From: Parvularcula mediterranea
GTDB taxonomy: Bacteria; Pseudomonadota; Alphaproteobacteria; Caulobacterales; Parvularculaceae
Direction: 5' to 3'
Assembly: GCF_013085255.1 (NCBI RefSeq)
Contig: NZ_JABFCX010000002.1
Span: forward strand, 1,044,501-1,108,500
Length of the DNA stretch: 64,000 nucleotides
Positions within the stretch are counted from its first letter, which is position 1. Every line of letters starts with the position of its first letter. Position numbers and translations under genes: made by a program. The notes below the pieces were generated by a model. It had not been told where the DNA came from. It ran no database searches and was given only the letters and a program-made list of their open reading frames with translations. Of the stretch, positions 1 to 7,609 are shown in pieces.

Positions 1-1221
1 ATCGACCTCAAAGACTACAAGGATGACGTCGATAAAGACTCCGAGGGGCGTAATCAGGTGATGAAGCCATACCTCGTCCCTTACGCTCTCAGGACAACCC
101 TGGCGCTGGCCTGCCAAGACCTTTTGCGACCAAACGATACCGATAGTGATTGGGGCATCACAATCGAACGTATGCGGTATTTCTTTGACCACAAGTCATT
201 GCGTAGCGAGTACGAAGAGAAGGTTTGGAAGAACAAAAGCCTCTCCTTCTCGAAAAGTGACCTGCGGTCACTTTTGCCTCACCTGGATGTCTCAGGCGAC
301 ATTTCCTACTTCACGATAAGCGACACCGAGAACAAGTACATCAAGATATTCTTCCTCGATGGAAGTGCAGACCCGACAGTTGCACTCCGTATACAGCACG
401 ATGAACGCCTTGGTGTTGTTTCAGAGATGACGTCATTGCTGGAGCGTAGAGGAGCCAACATCGAAAGTACCTATAATCGCCTACAGAAGATGGGGGACCG
501 AGCCTATTGGAACGTCCTTTTTGATGTGGCGGAGCAGGAAAAAGTCTACGGCATCATTGAGCAGTTTTCTCATCTCGACAGTGTGCTGAGCATCGATATC
601 AAGCGGACGCATAACGTCGACCGGAAGAAGTTGTTTGAGAAATTCGACAGCTTTCCCAAGGTCCGCCTGGTCAATGCAACGCCGCCGCAGGCACCAAACG
701 GACGAAAGAGCAAGGCTGATGCAGAGGGGTTAAGGCTCGAGCCTGTTTGGGAAGGTAAGGACTTCAGTTTCGATCCAAGGCAAGCCTTCGTCGCTATGCC
801 ATTCAGAGAGGACTTCCAAACGCTCTTTGATGAAGTGCTCGTGCCATGTGCGAAAGAGGCCGGCTTCGATGCCGTTCACGCAGATGTACCGAAGCAGGTT
901 CGTCGAGGCGAGAAGCTTTTCGACCGCATACTGAGAATGATTCACGAGTCAGCGTTTGTTATTGCCGATGTCACAGGGGCGAACCCGAACGTTATTTATG
1001 AGCTTGCCGTCGCACAGACGATCGGGAGAGACGTCATTCTGATCTGCGACGAGGATAAGTCTGGCCCTGAGGACCATGATGCCTTCGCTCAGATCCCGTT
1101 CGATCTGAAGAATTTCGAGATCATCTTCTATCGCTTCGCCTATCGAAACCAACTGCTCGGCAAGATGGCAAAACGCATGGATGCTATGGGGCTTGGCTCA
1201 AGGGAAGTCGGGCGCAGCTAG
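1..1221 (+). CDS. ACT domain plus nucleoside 2-deoxyribosyltransferase-like protein, 5' truncated
   Basis: The frame is open from the first base, so the gene probably begins outside the window; a GTG at 58 and an ATG at 61 are possible internal starts. Counting from 58, residues about 108-185 look like the ligand-binding ACT domain found at the end of RelA/SpoT proteins (DERLGVVSEMTSLLERRGAN, ending near VLSIDIKR). Residues about 245-375 carry the AFVAMPF, IADVTGANPNVIYELAVA and PFDLKN motifs of a Rossmann-like nucleoside deoxyribosyltransferase/TIR-like fold that recurs in stress and defence proteins. A sensor-effector protein is inferred, but substrate and ligand are unknown. It converges on the next gene with a shared CTAG. 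What lies upstream of the ACT domain cannot be seen. Confidence 0.75.
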   Translation: MDLKDYKDDVDKDSEGRNQVMKPYLVPYALRTTLALACQDLLRPNDTDSDWGITIERMRYFFDHKSLRSEYEEKVWKNKSLSFSKSDLRSLLPHLDVSGDISYFTISDTENKYIKIFFLDGSADPTVALRIQHDERLGVVSEMTSLLERRGANIESTYNRLQKMGDRAYWNVLFDVAEQEKVYGIIEQFSHLDSVLSIDIKRTHNVDRKKLFEKFDSFPKVRLVNATPPQAPNGRKSKADAEGLRLEPVWEGKDFSFDPRQAFVAMPFREDFQTLFDEVLVPCAKEAGFDAVHADVPKQVRRGEKLFDRILRMIHESAFVIADVTGANPNVIYELAVAQTIGRDVILICDEDKSGPEDHDAFAQIPFDLKNFEIIFYRFAYRNQLLGKMAKRMDAMGLGSREVGRS

Positions 1222-1490
1222 TGGTCTCGCGCTTCAGCCTGTTCCACCAACGCTTCGAGGGCTGATTGCTGGCGTTCGAGGACGTCGGAGAGGCGGGCGA
1301 TGGTTTGTTGATCGCGCTCGCGTTCGGCCTTCAGGAGGTCGAGTTCTTCTTCGAGATCGCGGCGGATCCTGACACGCATTTGCTCGAAGGCGGCGCGGGC
1401 GACGCCTGAGCCGGGGACGAAGTCCATGGCGACCTCGGCGAAGGAGCGGTACCAGCTCTTGCGCTCGCGATCATCCGTTCCGTTCACGGA
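1218..1490 (-). CDS. Small coiled-coil hypothetical protein
   Basis: I recognise no family. The roughly 90-residue protein has a short N-terminal part (RKSWYRSFAEVAMDF) and a long charged helix rich in Glu, Arg, Leu and Gln from about residue 40 to the end, which is likely a coiled coil. The GTG start is chosen because a GGAGG lies 6 bases upstream of it; an upstream TTG at 1508 has no such site. The start overlaps the end of the preceding gene, and it is last in the PhyH-NudC operon. Product and role are unknown; it may be a structural or adaptor protein. Confidence 0.6.
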   Translation of the reverse strand, partial: SVNGTDDRERKSWYRSFAEVAMDFVPGSGVARAAFEQMRVRIRRDLEEELDLLKAERERDQQTIARLSDVLERQQSALEALVEQAEARDH

Positions 1491-1713
1491 GGGCCTCCAC
1501 TCTCGCAATCAGAGCGCTTGACCGGTCCATCACGCGGTCCGCCGCTTCACGGGCTTCGGTGCCGCCAAGGACGGTGCCTTTGACGGCTCGCTTCTCGGCC
1601 TTGAGCCAATCCTTGTAGTCGGGGCCCAGGAGCTCTGCATCGGACATGCCTTTGATGTCGCGCCCGTTCCATGCGACGATCTCCTTGGACTTATCATCCG
1701 TAGGCGTCGTCAT
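1471..1713 (-). CDS. Small conserved-looking hypothetical protein
   Basis: A hydrophilic protein of about 80 residues with no signal peptide, membrane segment or recognised motif. Its first half contains EIVAWNGRDIKGMSDAELLG and its second half is helical and charged (EAADRVMDRSSALIARVEAL). The ATG is placed so that it shares ATGA with the stop of nudC, which implies translational coupling; the frame stays open further upstream but would run into nudC. It sits between nudC and the coiled-coil gene in one operon. No function can be assigned. Confidence 0.6.
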   Translation of the reverse strand: MTTPTDDKSKEIVAWNGRDIKGMSDAELLGPDYKDWLKAEKRAVKGTVLGGTEAREAADRVMDRSSALIARVEALRERNG

Positions 1714-2618
1714 TTCTCGTTGTCGAGCCAGTGCTTGATCAGCTGGTGCGCGATGGCCATGGGCGGAGGACATTGGATTTCGTGGTCGCCATCCATCACC
1801 GCCTGCGCTTCGTCGCGGTCAAACCAGCGGGCGGCTTCGATTTCGTCAGGGTCTAGCGTCAGTTCGCGGCCTGAGACCTCGGCGATGAACCCCATCATCA
1901 GCGAGGACGGAAACGGCCAAGGCTGGCTGAAGAGGTAGCGCATGGAGGTGGCCTGAAGGCCTGCCTCTTCGAAGAGCTCCCGCTCGCCGCATTGCTCGAG
2001 GGTTTCCCCGGGCTCAAGATAGCCGGCGAAGGCGCTCATGAAGTTCTCGGGGAAGTGCGGGCCACGGCCAAGGCAGATGCTGTCGCCATGGACGGGCAGG
2101 ACGATCGCCACGGGATCGGTGCGCGGAAAATGTTCCGCACCCGTCTTTGTGTTAACGCGCTTGAAACCGCCCTCGCGGCTTTCGGTCCGGTCGCCGTCCC
2201 GCGCGCAGTAGCGGTGGTTCTGGTGCCACTGGAGGAGCCACGCAGCTTGGCCGGCAGCTGAAACCTCCTGGGGCGGAAGATAGGGTGCGCACTTTCTGAG
2301 CGTTGCGTACTCCGCGACATCGGAGAAAGGCGGCTTCTCAGCACCCGAAGCGTCCGCCGCGAAGATCGGCGCGCCATCCCAGAGGCCGAGAAAGACCACT
2401 TCCTTGTCCATCGGCAGTGATTTGAGCGCTGGCATCGCCAGCCACTGGATTTCCGATGTCGTCGGCTGGCGGTCGATTAAAAGCTCGCCCCGCCAGAACA
2501 GCATGAGCCGCGCCTTGGGGTCTTCACGCTGGGCCTTCAGCCATGTCTCGTTCTTGCGGAGCACCCCCGCCCGGTCGAGCGGGTTCTGGCAGAAGGCGTT
2601 GGGATTGCCGTGCAGCAT
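1710..2618 (-). CDS. nudC: NADH pyrophosphatase / NAD-cap hydrolase NudC
   Basis: Nudix hydrolase that splits NAD(H) into NMN(H) and AMP and, in characterised NudC enzymes, removes NAD caps from RNA. The Nudix box occupies about residues 199-221 (GYLEPGETLEQCGERELFEE) and is followed by the NudC signature SQPWPFP at 231. The length of 302 residues is slightly above the bacterial norm. The zinc-ribbon region is degenerate: only C138 remains of the usual two CxxC pairs (YCARDG, then no second pair), so zinc is probably not bound there. The start follows directly on the stop of the PhyH gene, indicating one operon. Confidence 0.88.
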   Translation of the reverse strand: MLHGNPNAFCQNPLDRAGVLRKNETWLKAQREDPKARLMLFWRGELLIDRQPTTSEIQWLAMPALKSLPMDKEVVFLGLWDGAPIFAADASGAEKPPFSDVAEYATLRKCAPYLPPQEVSAAGQAAWLLQWHQNHRYCARDGDRTESREGGFKRVNTKTGAEHFPRTDPVAIVLPVHGDSICLGRGPHFPENFMSAFAGYLEPGETLEQCGERELFEEAGLQATSMRYLFSQPWPFPSSLMMGFIAEVSGRELTLDPDEIEAARWFDRDEAQAVMDGDHEIQCPPPMAIAHQLIKHWLDNEK

Positions 2619-3467
2619 TTAGTCGTCCTGAAGGCAGCGTTTGGGATGCATACCGTTGACCATGCCGATGAAAGGGGGGTGAACGGAGTAGCCAAGGAGG
2701 CGCTGCATCGCTTCGTCCCGGCTCTTCACCATCTCCTTGGGGACGGCGAGGAAATAGTTCTCCTGGGTCCGGCACCAGGGCTCGCAATATTGCGCGGTGA
2801 AGGCGAGGCGCGGCTTGTCCGTCTCGTTTCCGCCGCCGCCGTGCCAGGTGGTCCCGAGGAAGAGAACGCAGGAGCCTTCAGGCATCACGGCTTTGACGAC
2901 CTTGGCATCCGCAGGCGGTGCGCCCGGCCCCCATTTGTGGCTGCCCGGATAAACGACCGTCGCGCCATTATCCTCGGTGAAGGCGTCGATGGCCCAGATC
3001 GTGGCGGCGCCGAGATGGGGGCGGGGCCTTGGCCAGTGGTAGAAGGCATCGTCGTGGTGGATCGGCTGGGCCACTTCGCCGGGGAGGATGTTGATCCCCT
3101 GGCCCTGGCTGAGAAGGAAGTTCGGCCTCATGACCCGGTCGAGGACGGCCATCACCAGCGGGTGGGCGATCATCGGGTCAGCGGCATAGATCTTGCCTGG
3201 AACGCCATAGACACGCTGGGTCTTATCGCCTTCGAAATTATTCCTGCCCGTGCGGGTCAGGTGGGGCATGATCTCTTCGCGATAGGTGTCGAGCTGTTCC
3301 TTAGAGATGATGCTCTCAAGGATGACGTAGCCGTTCTCGTTCAACTCTGCCGCGAGGGCGTCGACCTGCTTGTCGTCGGCCGAGCCGATCCCCGCGGTCG
3401 ATTTGAACGTGCCCGCGAGGTCGGCGTCGAGATAGTCGAGGGTGAGATTGCCAGTCTTCTGGTTCAC
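2619..3467 (-). CDS. Phytanoyl-CoA dioxygenase (PhyH) family protein
   Basis: Fe(II)/2-oxoglutarate-dependent dioxygenase of the PhyH family, cytoplasmic. The iron triad is visible as HHD in QPIHHDDAFYHW and a distal His in TTWHGGGG, with a downstream Arg (KPRLAFTAQ) suited to 2-oxoglutarate. The GTG start at VNQKTGNL is chosen because GGAGG lies 8 bases upstream; an upstream ATG would add 20 unlikely residues. It is first in an operon with nudC and two small genes. Substrate is unknown; PhyH relatives hydroxylate acyl-CoAs, ectoine or other small molecules. Confidence 0.85.
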   Translation of the reverse strand: MNQKTGNLTLDYLDADLAGTFKSTAGIGSADDKQVDALAAELNENGYVILESIISKEQLDTYREEIMPHLTRTGRNNFEGDKTQRVYGVPGKIYAADPMIAHPLVMAVLDRVMRPNFLLSQGQGINILPGEVAQPIHHDDAFYHWPRPRPHLGAATIWAIDAFTEDNGATVVYPGSHKWGPGAPPADAKVVKAVMPEGSCVLFLGTTWHGGGGNETDKPRLAFTAQYCEPWCRTQENYFLAVPKEMVKSRDEAMQRLLGYSVHPPFIGMVNGMHPKRCLQDD

Positions 3468-3530
3468 CGCTGTTTCCTCCGTGATCTTTTTGGGAGGGAG
3501 GGTGCCACGCGCGGGCCTGCGCTCCAAGCT

Positions 3531-3827
3531 CTAGCCGAGGAGAGGTTTCAGGGCGTCGAGGTAGCTTTCGAACGCTGCCCGTCCATCCTTGGTCAGGTGG
3601 ATCGTCGTCAGGGGGCGGCGGCCCTCGAAGCTCTTCTCCTGGGTGACGTAGCCTGCGTCCTCGAGCTTCCTGAGATGGGTCGAGAGGTTCCCGCCGGTGG
3701 CGCCGGTGGTGTCCTTCAGCTCGTTGAAGGTCGCAGGGCTCGCCTGGGAGAGATACGCCATGATCCCAAGCCGCAAGCGGCCGTGGATGGCGTCGTCCAG
3801 CTTCCCGGCGTCGAACTCCTCGCTCAT
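3531..3827 (-). CDS. Winged-helix transcriptional regulator (HTH_27/MarR-like)
   Basis: A 98-residue single-domain DNA-binding protein. Residues about 14-75 form a winged helix: RLRLGIMAYLSQ, then the recognition region FNELKDTTGATGGNLSTHLR, then the wing LTTIHLTKDGRAAFESYL. This matches the short winged-helix family often paired with a membrane protein under common control. It shares ATGA with the preceding membrane gene, so the two are translated together. Target promoters are unknown; autoregulation of this two-gene operon is the simplest guess. Confidence 0.85.
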   Translation of the reverse strand: MSEEFDAGKLDDAIHGRLRLGIMAYLSQASPATFNELKDTTGATGGNLSTHLRKLEDAGYVTQEKSFEGRRPLTTIHLTKDGRAAFESYLDALKPLLG

Positions 3828-4450
3828 GCTTCCTCTGGCAGCGATTTGGGCTCGGCGAGCAACAGCCGGATGCCGGGGACGAGGCTGACGGCAATGACGG
3901 CCGCAGCGCCGAACAGGTAGACTTCAGGGCGACCGGCAAGGATCGGAATGACGCCGACGGAGGCCATCGCCATATAGGCAGGGGTCTTCAGCCACCTCGC
4001 TCCAGACAGGCTAGCCGTGGTGTAGAGCGCTATGCCGTATCCGGTGAAAGCGACGGCAAGGATGTAGTCGAAGGCGACGACACTCACCTGCCCGGTCGCT
4101 GTCCCAAAAAGGATGCCCGCGAAGAAGATCCCTATGGTGAAGCCCGCGATCATCCAGCTAGCAGCCTCTGCCTTGTTGCCAGCTGCGCCCCGGCCTGGCT
4201 TGCGCTTCAGGGATCTGAGGAGGAGCGGCATCCCTACGGCGATAGCGATGCCGAAAGCGATCCAGATGAAGGCGATTGTCACCGGAGGCAGGCCGAAGCG
4301 GCCATCCAGCACCATCCACTGGCCGGCATAGGCGAGGGGGATCAACGTTCCGAAGAAGACGAAGAAGCGGCCGCCGAGAAGTGGCGCGGAGCTTCCTGCT
4401 TCGGCCATATCTCGCATGAAGGCGAGGTCGTCGCGGGTCTGCTCGTTCAT
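3824..4450 (-). CDS. Polytopic membrane protein paired with winged-helix regulator
   Basis: About 208 residues with five to six hydrophobic segments (FFVFFGTLIPLAYAGQWMVL, VTIAFIWIAFGIAIAVGMPL, MIAGFTIGIFFAGILFG, then three more) and a short hydrophilic N-terminus beginning MNEQTRDDLAFMRDMAE. The ATG is favoured by AGGAG 6 bases upstream. No enzyme motif is seen. Because it is coupled to a winged-helix regulator, it resembles the membrane-protein/regulator pairs common in alphaproteobacteria, whose role is largely undefined. Confidence 0.75.
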   Translation of the reverse strand: MNEQTRDDLAFMRDMAEAGSSAPLLGGRFFVFFGTLIPLAYAGQWMVLDGRFGLPPVTIAFIWIAFGIAIAVGMPLLLRSLKRKPGRGAAGNKAEAASWMIAGFTIGIFFAGILFGTATGQVSVVAFDYILAVAFTGYGIALYTTASLSGARWLKTPAYMAMASVGVIPILAGRPEVYLFGAAAVIAVSLVPGIRLLLAEPKSLPEEA

Positions 4451-4539
4451 CACTGGCTCCTGTCCTTGGCAGAATAGTTTGTAATTCAAACCATCGGATA
4501 TTGCAACCCCTGTTTCCCGTCGGGCGAACGGTCTAGACG

Positions 4540-5061
4540 ATGCTTATGAGCCGCCTTGCCGTCTTCTCTCTCGCTGCCCTCGCGCTCGCATCCTGTGCCG
4601 AGGAGCTGCTGGTCGCGCCCTCCGCGCCGGGGCTTGAGGGTGCGCTGACCGATGGCCGCTGGGAGCATCGCCAGAGGACGGCGGCCACTTTCTGGCCCCC
4701 GACGGTCGGCGAGACGCGGTTCTCCGAAATGATCGACTTCACCTGTGTCGAAGGCGCCAAGGGTCAGGTCCGGGTCGTGATTACCGGCGATACCGAGAAG
4801 ACCGGCCTATGGATCGCGGGCGAGCGCATGAGCGAAAAGACCGTGGTGGTCGAAACCGCCCGGGGCTCGACGGATCTCGCATTCTCGGCAGGTGAGCTGA
4901 TGCTGCCTTTCAGGGTGGTGCGAACCGATGCTGACTGGCTCCAGCCGCTGAAGACCCCTGGTACGCGGGTGGCGATCAATGCCTATGGCGACCGCATCTA
5001 CCGCTTTGACGTGACCGAGAAGCTGAGCCGGACCCTCAGCCGTTGCGGGAGCCCCCAATGA
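4540..5061 (+). CDS. Predicted lipoprotein of unknown function
   Basis: A 173-residue envelope protein. The N-terminus is a lipoprotein signal (SRLAVFSLAALALASCAEE) with the lipobox LASC, so the mature protein starts at the Cys near residue 19. The rest is a soluble, mostly beta-rich domain with two further Cys. A second ATG two codons downstream is an equally possible start; neither has a clear ribosome-binding site. The stop overlaps the start of the next gene as ATGA, so it is co-translated with the alpha/beta hydrolase. Confidence 0.7.
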   Translation: MLMSRLAVFSLAALALASCAEELLVAPSAPGLEGALTDGRWEHRQRTAATFWPPTVGETRFSEMIDFTCVEGAKGQVRVVITGDTEKTGLWIAGERMSEKTVVVETARGSTDLAFSAGELMLPFRVVRTDADWLQPLKTPGTRVAINAYGDRIYRFDVTEKLSRTLSRCGSPQ

Positions 5062-6050
5062 GACGACCGCTTTTCCTGATCCCGTGCGGCATCCTCGCGG
5101 TGCTGGCGATCTTCATCATCATCCTCTGGACGCCGGACACCGACCGCGAGGCCATGAAGGCGAAGTATGGCGGCGAGGCTGCGCGGTATTCCCTGACCGA
5201 TAGCGGTATGGAGGTGCACTACCGGGTCTCAGGGCCTGAAGATGCGCCGGCCCTCATCCTGATCCACGGCACCTCGTCGAGCCTCCACACATGGGAGCCG
5301 CTGAGGGCTCTCCTCGATGACCGCTACCGCGTGGTGGCGTATGACCAGCCAGGACACGGCCTGACAGGCCCGCACCCTGAGCATGACTATACCTACCCCG
5401 GTATGGCCGCAGGTCTCGATGCGGTTTTCGAGGCCGAGAGCATCGAACGAGCGGTCCTGATCGGCAATTCGATGGGCGGCTGGGTCGCCTGGGTCGATGC
5501 CCTCGAGAACCCTGAGCGGGTCGAGGCCCTCGTGCTGATCGACGCGCTGGGCATACCGGAGACCGTCGATCCCCACGCCAATCCTGCTTTCGGGATCGCC
5601 CAGTCGGCAGCTGGCAGGCTGGCGATGCGCAAGGTGACACCGCGCGGTGTGGTGGCGTCCTCGATCGAGGCGACGGTGGCCGATCCCAAGCTTGTCGATG
5701 ATGCGATGATCGACCGCTATTGGGAGCTCCTGCGCCTTCCAGGCAACCGTCGCGCCGCCGGTGAGCAGTTCATAAGCCCCCGGGCCGAGCGGTCGGATAA
5801 GCTCTCCCAGATCGAGCAGCCAACCCTGATCATCTGGGGTGAGGAGGATGCGCTGATCTTTCCGCTGGCTGCAGACGAGTTCGAGCGCAGAATCCCGAAC
5901 GCCCGTTCGGTGACCTATGCCGATGTTGGCCATCTGCCGATGGAGGAAGCGCCTGCGCGCACGGCCCGGGACATCTCCGAATTTCTCGAAGCGAATCTTG
6001 CCGGTGCCCCCCTTGCGCCCATCGGTTCGGCCAGCGATATACCCCTCTAG
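5058..6050 (+). CDS. Membrane-anchored alpha/beta hydrolase
   Basis: A 330-residue alpha/beta-hydrolase-fold enzyme. An N-terminal hydrophobic segment (LFLIPCGILAVLAIFIIILW) should anchor it in the inner membrane or act as an uncleaved signal. The oxyanion region is HGTSSS at about 70. The nucleophile elbow GNSMGG puts Ser138 as nucleophile, with Asp264 (WGEEDAL) and His292 (GHLPMEE) completing the triad. The start overlaps the lipoprotein stop. It could be an esterase, haloalkane-type hydrolase or related enzyme; the sequence does not decide the substrate. Confidence 0.85.
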   Translation: MRRPLFLIPCGILAVLAIFIIILWTPDTDREAMKAKYGGEAARYSLTDSGMEVHYRVSGPEDAPALILIHGTSSSLHTWEPLRALLDDRYRVVAYDQPGHGLTGPHPEHDYTYPGMAAGLDAVFEAESIERAVLIGNSMGGWVAWVDALENPERVEALVLIDALGIPETVDPHANPAFGIAQSAAGRLAMRKVTPRGVVASSIEATVADPKLVDDAMIDRYWELLRLPGNRRAAGEQFISPRAERSDKLSQIEQPTLIIWGEEDALIFPLAADEFERRIPNARSVTYADVGHLPMEEAPARTARDISEFLEANLAGAPLAPIGSASDIPL

Positions 6051-6052
6051 GA

Positions 6053-6145
6053 GAGCCGCGCGGACGTTGCCCTCGCCAACCCGGTCAGGTCCGGAAGGAA
6101 GCAGCCGTAACGAGTTTCCGCAGCGGGTCGCGTCGGCTTTCCGCC
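6053..6145 (+). ncRNA. ffs: Signal recognition particle RNA, small bacterial (4.5S) type
   Basis: The invariant Ffh-binding core GTCCGGAAGGAAGCAGCC lies at about 6089-6106 on the plus strand and is preceded by CAACCCGGTCAG, as in other 4.5S RNAs. The outer arms AGCCGCGCG near the 5' end and CGCGTCGGCT near the 3' end can pair, giving the expected long hairpin capped by the GGAA tetraloop. The RNA forms the SRP with Ffh and targets membrane proteins co-translationally. Its ends are estimated from pairing to within about 10 bases. Confidence 0.92.
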
Positions 6146-6169
6146 TTATTCCCAGCTTCGCAGGTCCCC

Positions 6170-6442
6170 ATGCTTGAGCAGATCTTCGTCACGCTCGCAG
6201 CGGTCCTGACGACCGCGAGCTTCATCCCCCAGGCGGTCAAAGTGCTCCAGACCAAGGAGACCGAAGGCCTGTCGGCGACCATGTACACGATGTTCACCGT
6301 CGGGGTCGGCTTCTGGCTCCTCTACGGCATCGTCGTGGGCTCCTGGCAGATCATCATCGCCAACACGATCACCCTGACCCTCGCCAGCATCATCCTCTTC
6401 ATGAAGCTGCGCGCGGTCTTCGGCGCCTCTCCAAAACCCTAG
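6170..6442 (+). CDS. SemiSWEET/PQ-loop family transporter
   Basis: A 90-residue protein with three membrane helices, the size of a single SemiSWEET triple-helix bundle. The PQ motif is visible in TTASFIPQAVKVLQTKETEG, followed by helices TMYTMFTVGVGFWLLYG and IIIANTITLTLASIILFMK. Family members dimerise and move small sugars such as sucrose by facilitated diffusion across the inner membrane. The specific cargo cannot be read here. It begins shortly after the SRP RNA and appears monocistronic. Confidence 0.9.
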   Translation: MLEQIFVTLAAVLTTASFIPQAVKVLQTKETEGLSATMYTMFTVGVGFWLLYGIVVGSWQIIIANTITLTLASIILFMKLRAVFGASPKP

Positions 6443-6465
6443 CCTTTCTGCGGGTCCCAGCTCCG

Positions 6466-6531
6466 CAATGTGCGAAATACGCGCCTCCATGTAAAAAATA
6501 CCTTGCATAAAGTTCGCTGATGCGCACATTG
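6466..6531. promoter_or_regulatory. Candidate operator/promoter region upstream of the XRE operon
   Basis: A perfect 9-base inverted repeat, CAATGTGCG and CGCACATTG, encloses 48 bases. Inside it is an imperfect repeat ATGTAA-N8-TTGCAT (5 of 6 matched). The region is clearly AT-richer than its surroundings and lies just upstream of the first gene of an operon that encodes an XRE regulator, so an autoregulatory site is inferred. No -35/-10 pair is clear enough to name. Confidence 0.4.
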
Positions 6532-6563
6532 AGAGGGAGCGGAACTTGAAGGAGGGAAAGCTC

Positions 6564-6965
6564 ATGGTGATGCGTGAAAAGGTGACGGCGGGGGTGCTGG
6601 CGGTCCTGGTTGTCCTCGCGGTCTGGTTCGGGTTCGAGATCATGGCGCGGGGCATCGAAGCCTCCACCGGGTGGCAGATGCTCGTCGCGGTCCTTGTCTT
6701 CGTCATGCTGTCCGGCGGGATCGCAGCGGTGATCGCGCTGTCCGGGCGCTCGAAGACCCAGCAAGTGGATGAGCGGGACAACCGTATCGCCCTCCAGGCC
6801 CAGAGCCTGAGGGGCTTTCTCTACCTCGCCCTGTCGTTTCTCGTCCTTGGGCTCGCCATCGGGAACGGCGACTTCGGCCTGGCGAACAGGCTGTTCCTTG
6901 CCATCCTCGGCATCGAGATCGTCAGCGGTCTCGGCATGCTCATTCTCTACCGCATCAGCGCCTGA
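6564..6965 (+). CDS. DERD-motif integral membrane protein (DUF2178-like), first of pair
   Basis: A 133-residue protein with four likely membrane helices: two before and two after a cytoplasmic loop containing QQVDERDNRIALQAQS. This DERDxxI loop between helix pairs is typical of small membrane proteins encoded with YozG-like XRE regulators. The ATG at LMVMREK is preferred because GGAGG lies 8 bases upstream; a TTG further upstream has none. It is first in a four-gene run. Function of the family is unknown; a membrane sensor feeding the regulator is a guess. Confidence 0.75.
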   Translation: MVMREKVTAGVLAVLVVLAVWFGFEIMARGIEASTGWQMLVAVLVFVMLSGGIAAVIALSGRSKTQQVDERDNRIALQAQSLRGFLYLALSFLVLGLAIGNGDFGLANRLFLAILGIEIVSGLGMLILYRISA

Positions 6966-6979
6966 AGGGAGGCGGACCC

Positions 6980-7381
6980 ATGTCTTTCGGTGAAAAAAGC
7001 AACTTCGCGATCCTCGTGGCGCTCTTGGTGAGCCTTGCGCTTTACGGCGCGCACCTGACGGGCTTTGGCCTCAGGATCGGGGCCTTCTCCTCGATCCTCG
7101 GCGCCGTGATCGGCTTCATCGTGCTGGCGGTAATCGGGCACATCATCATCGCCATCGCAGGCGGGAAAGGCTCGGACCTCAGCGATGAGCGCGACCGGGA
7201 CGTTGATCTCAAGACCGACCGGTTGAGCGAGTTGACCCTGACCGCTGTGATCCTTGGGCTGATCGCCTACGGCATCGCGCAGGATGACATGCTGCTCGCC
7301 AATATCGCCTTCTTCGGCCTCTTTGGCGGGGCGCTGGTGAAAGCCATCGCCAAGCTTGTCCTCTACCGGATGGCGGCATGA
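6980..7381 (+). CDS. DERD-motif integral membrane protein, second of pair
   Basis: A 133-residue paralogue-like partner of the preceding gene: two helices, a loop with DLSDERDRDVDLKTDRLSE, then two more helices, and a matching C-terminal LVLYRMAA (LILYRISA in the first gene). The two probably arose by duplication and may form a heteromer. Its stop shares ATGA with the XRE regulator start, so sensor-like membrane protein and regulator are co-translated. No catalytic residues are apparent. Confidence 0.75.
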   Translation: MSFGEKSNFAILVALLVSLALYGAHLTGFGLRIGAFSSILGAVIGFIVLAVIGHIIIAIAGGKGSDLSDERDRDVDLKTDRLSELTLTAVILGLIAYGIAQDDMLLANIAFFGLFGGALVKAIAKLVLYRMAA

Positions 7382-7605
7382 GCAAGGCGAAGAGCCGGCT
7401 GCAGAACAGGGTGCGGGAGCTACGCTTTTTCGCAAACGAAATGACCCAGGCCGAGCTCGCGGAGAAGGTCGGAGTCACCCGCCAGACGATCGCAGCCATT
7501 GAGAAGAACAAATACGCGCCGTCTCTCGAGACAGCGTTTCTCATCGCCGAAGCCTTCGGAAAACCGATCGGTGATGTCTTCAGCTTCGGGCCCAAGGAGG
7601 GCTAG
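7378..7605 (+). CDS. XRE-family (YozG/YgzD-like) transcriptional regulator
   Basis: A 75-residue single helix-turn-helix protein of the Cro/CI type. The HTH spans roughly residues 20-45 (MTQAELAEKVGVTRQTIAAI), followed by EKNKYAPSLETAFLIAEAF and the ending PIGDVFSFG typical of the YozG/YgzD subgroup. It is translationally coupled to the DERD membrane protein. Control of its own operon is inferred from the inverted repeats near 6.5 kb. Confidence 0.9.
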   Translation: MSKAKSRLQNRVRELRFFANEMTQAELAEKVGVTRQTIAAIEKNKYAPSLETAFLIAEAFGKPIGDVFSFGPKEG

Positions 7606-7609
7606 AACC

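Noticed and set aside
16-42. Peptide DYKDDVDK at the left edge resembles the FLAG epitope
   Set aside because: It differs from DYKDDDDK, lies in a natural open frame with native codon mix, and there is no vector sequence around it; chance is the simplest explanation.
2610-3920. A 436-codon open frame antisense to the PhyH and winged-helix genes
   Set aside because: It spans two real minus-strand genes and their intergenic region, with composition typical of an antisense shadow.
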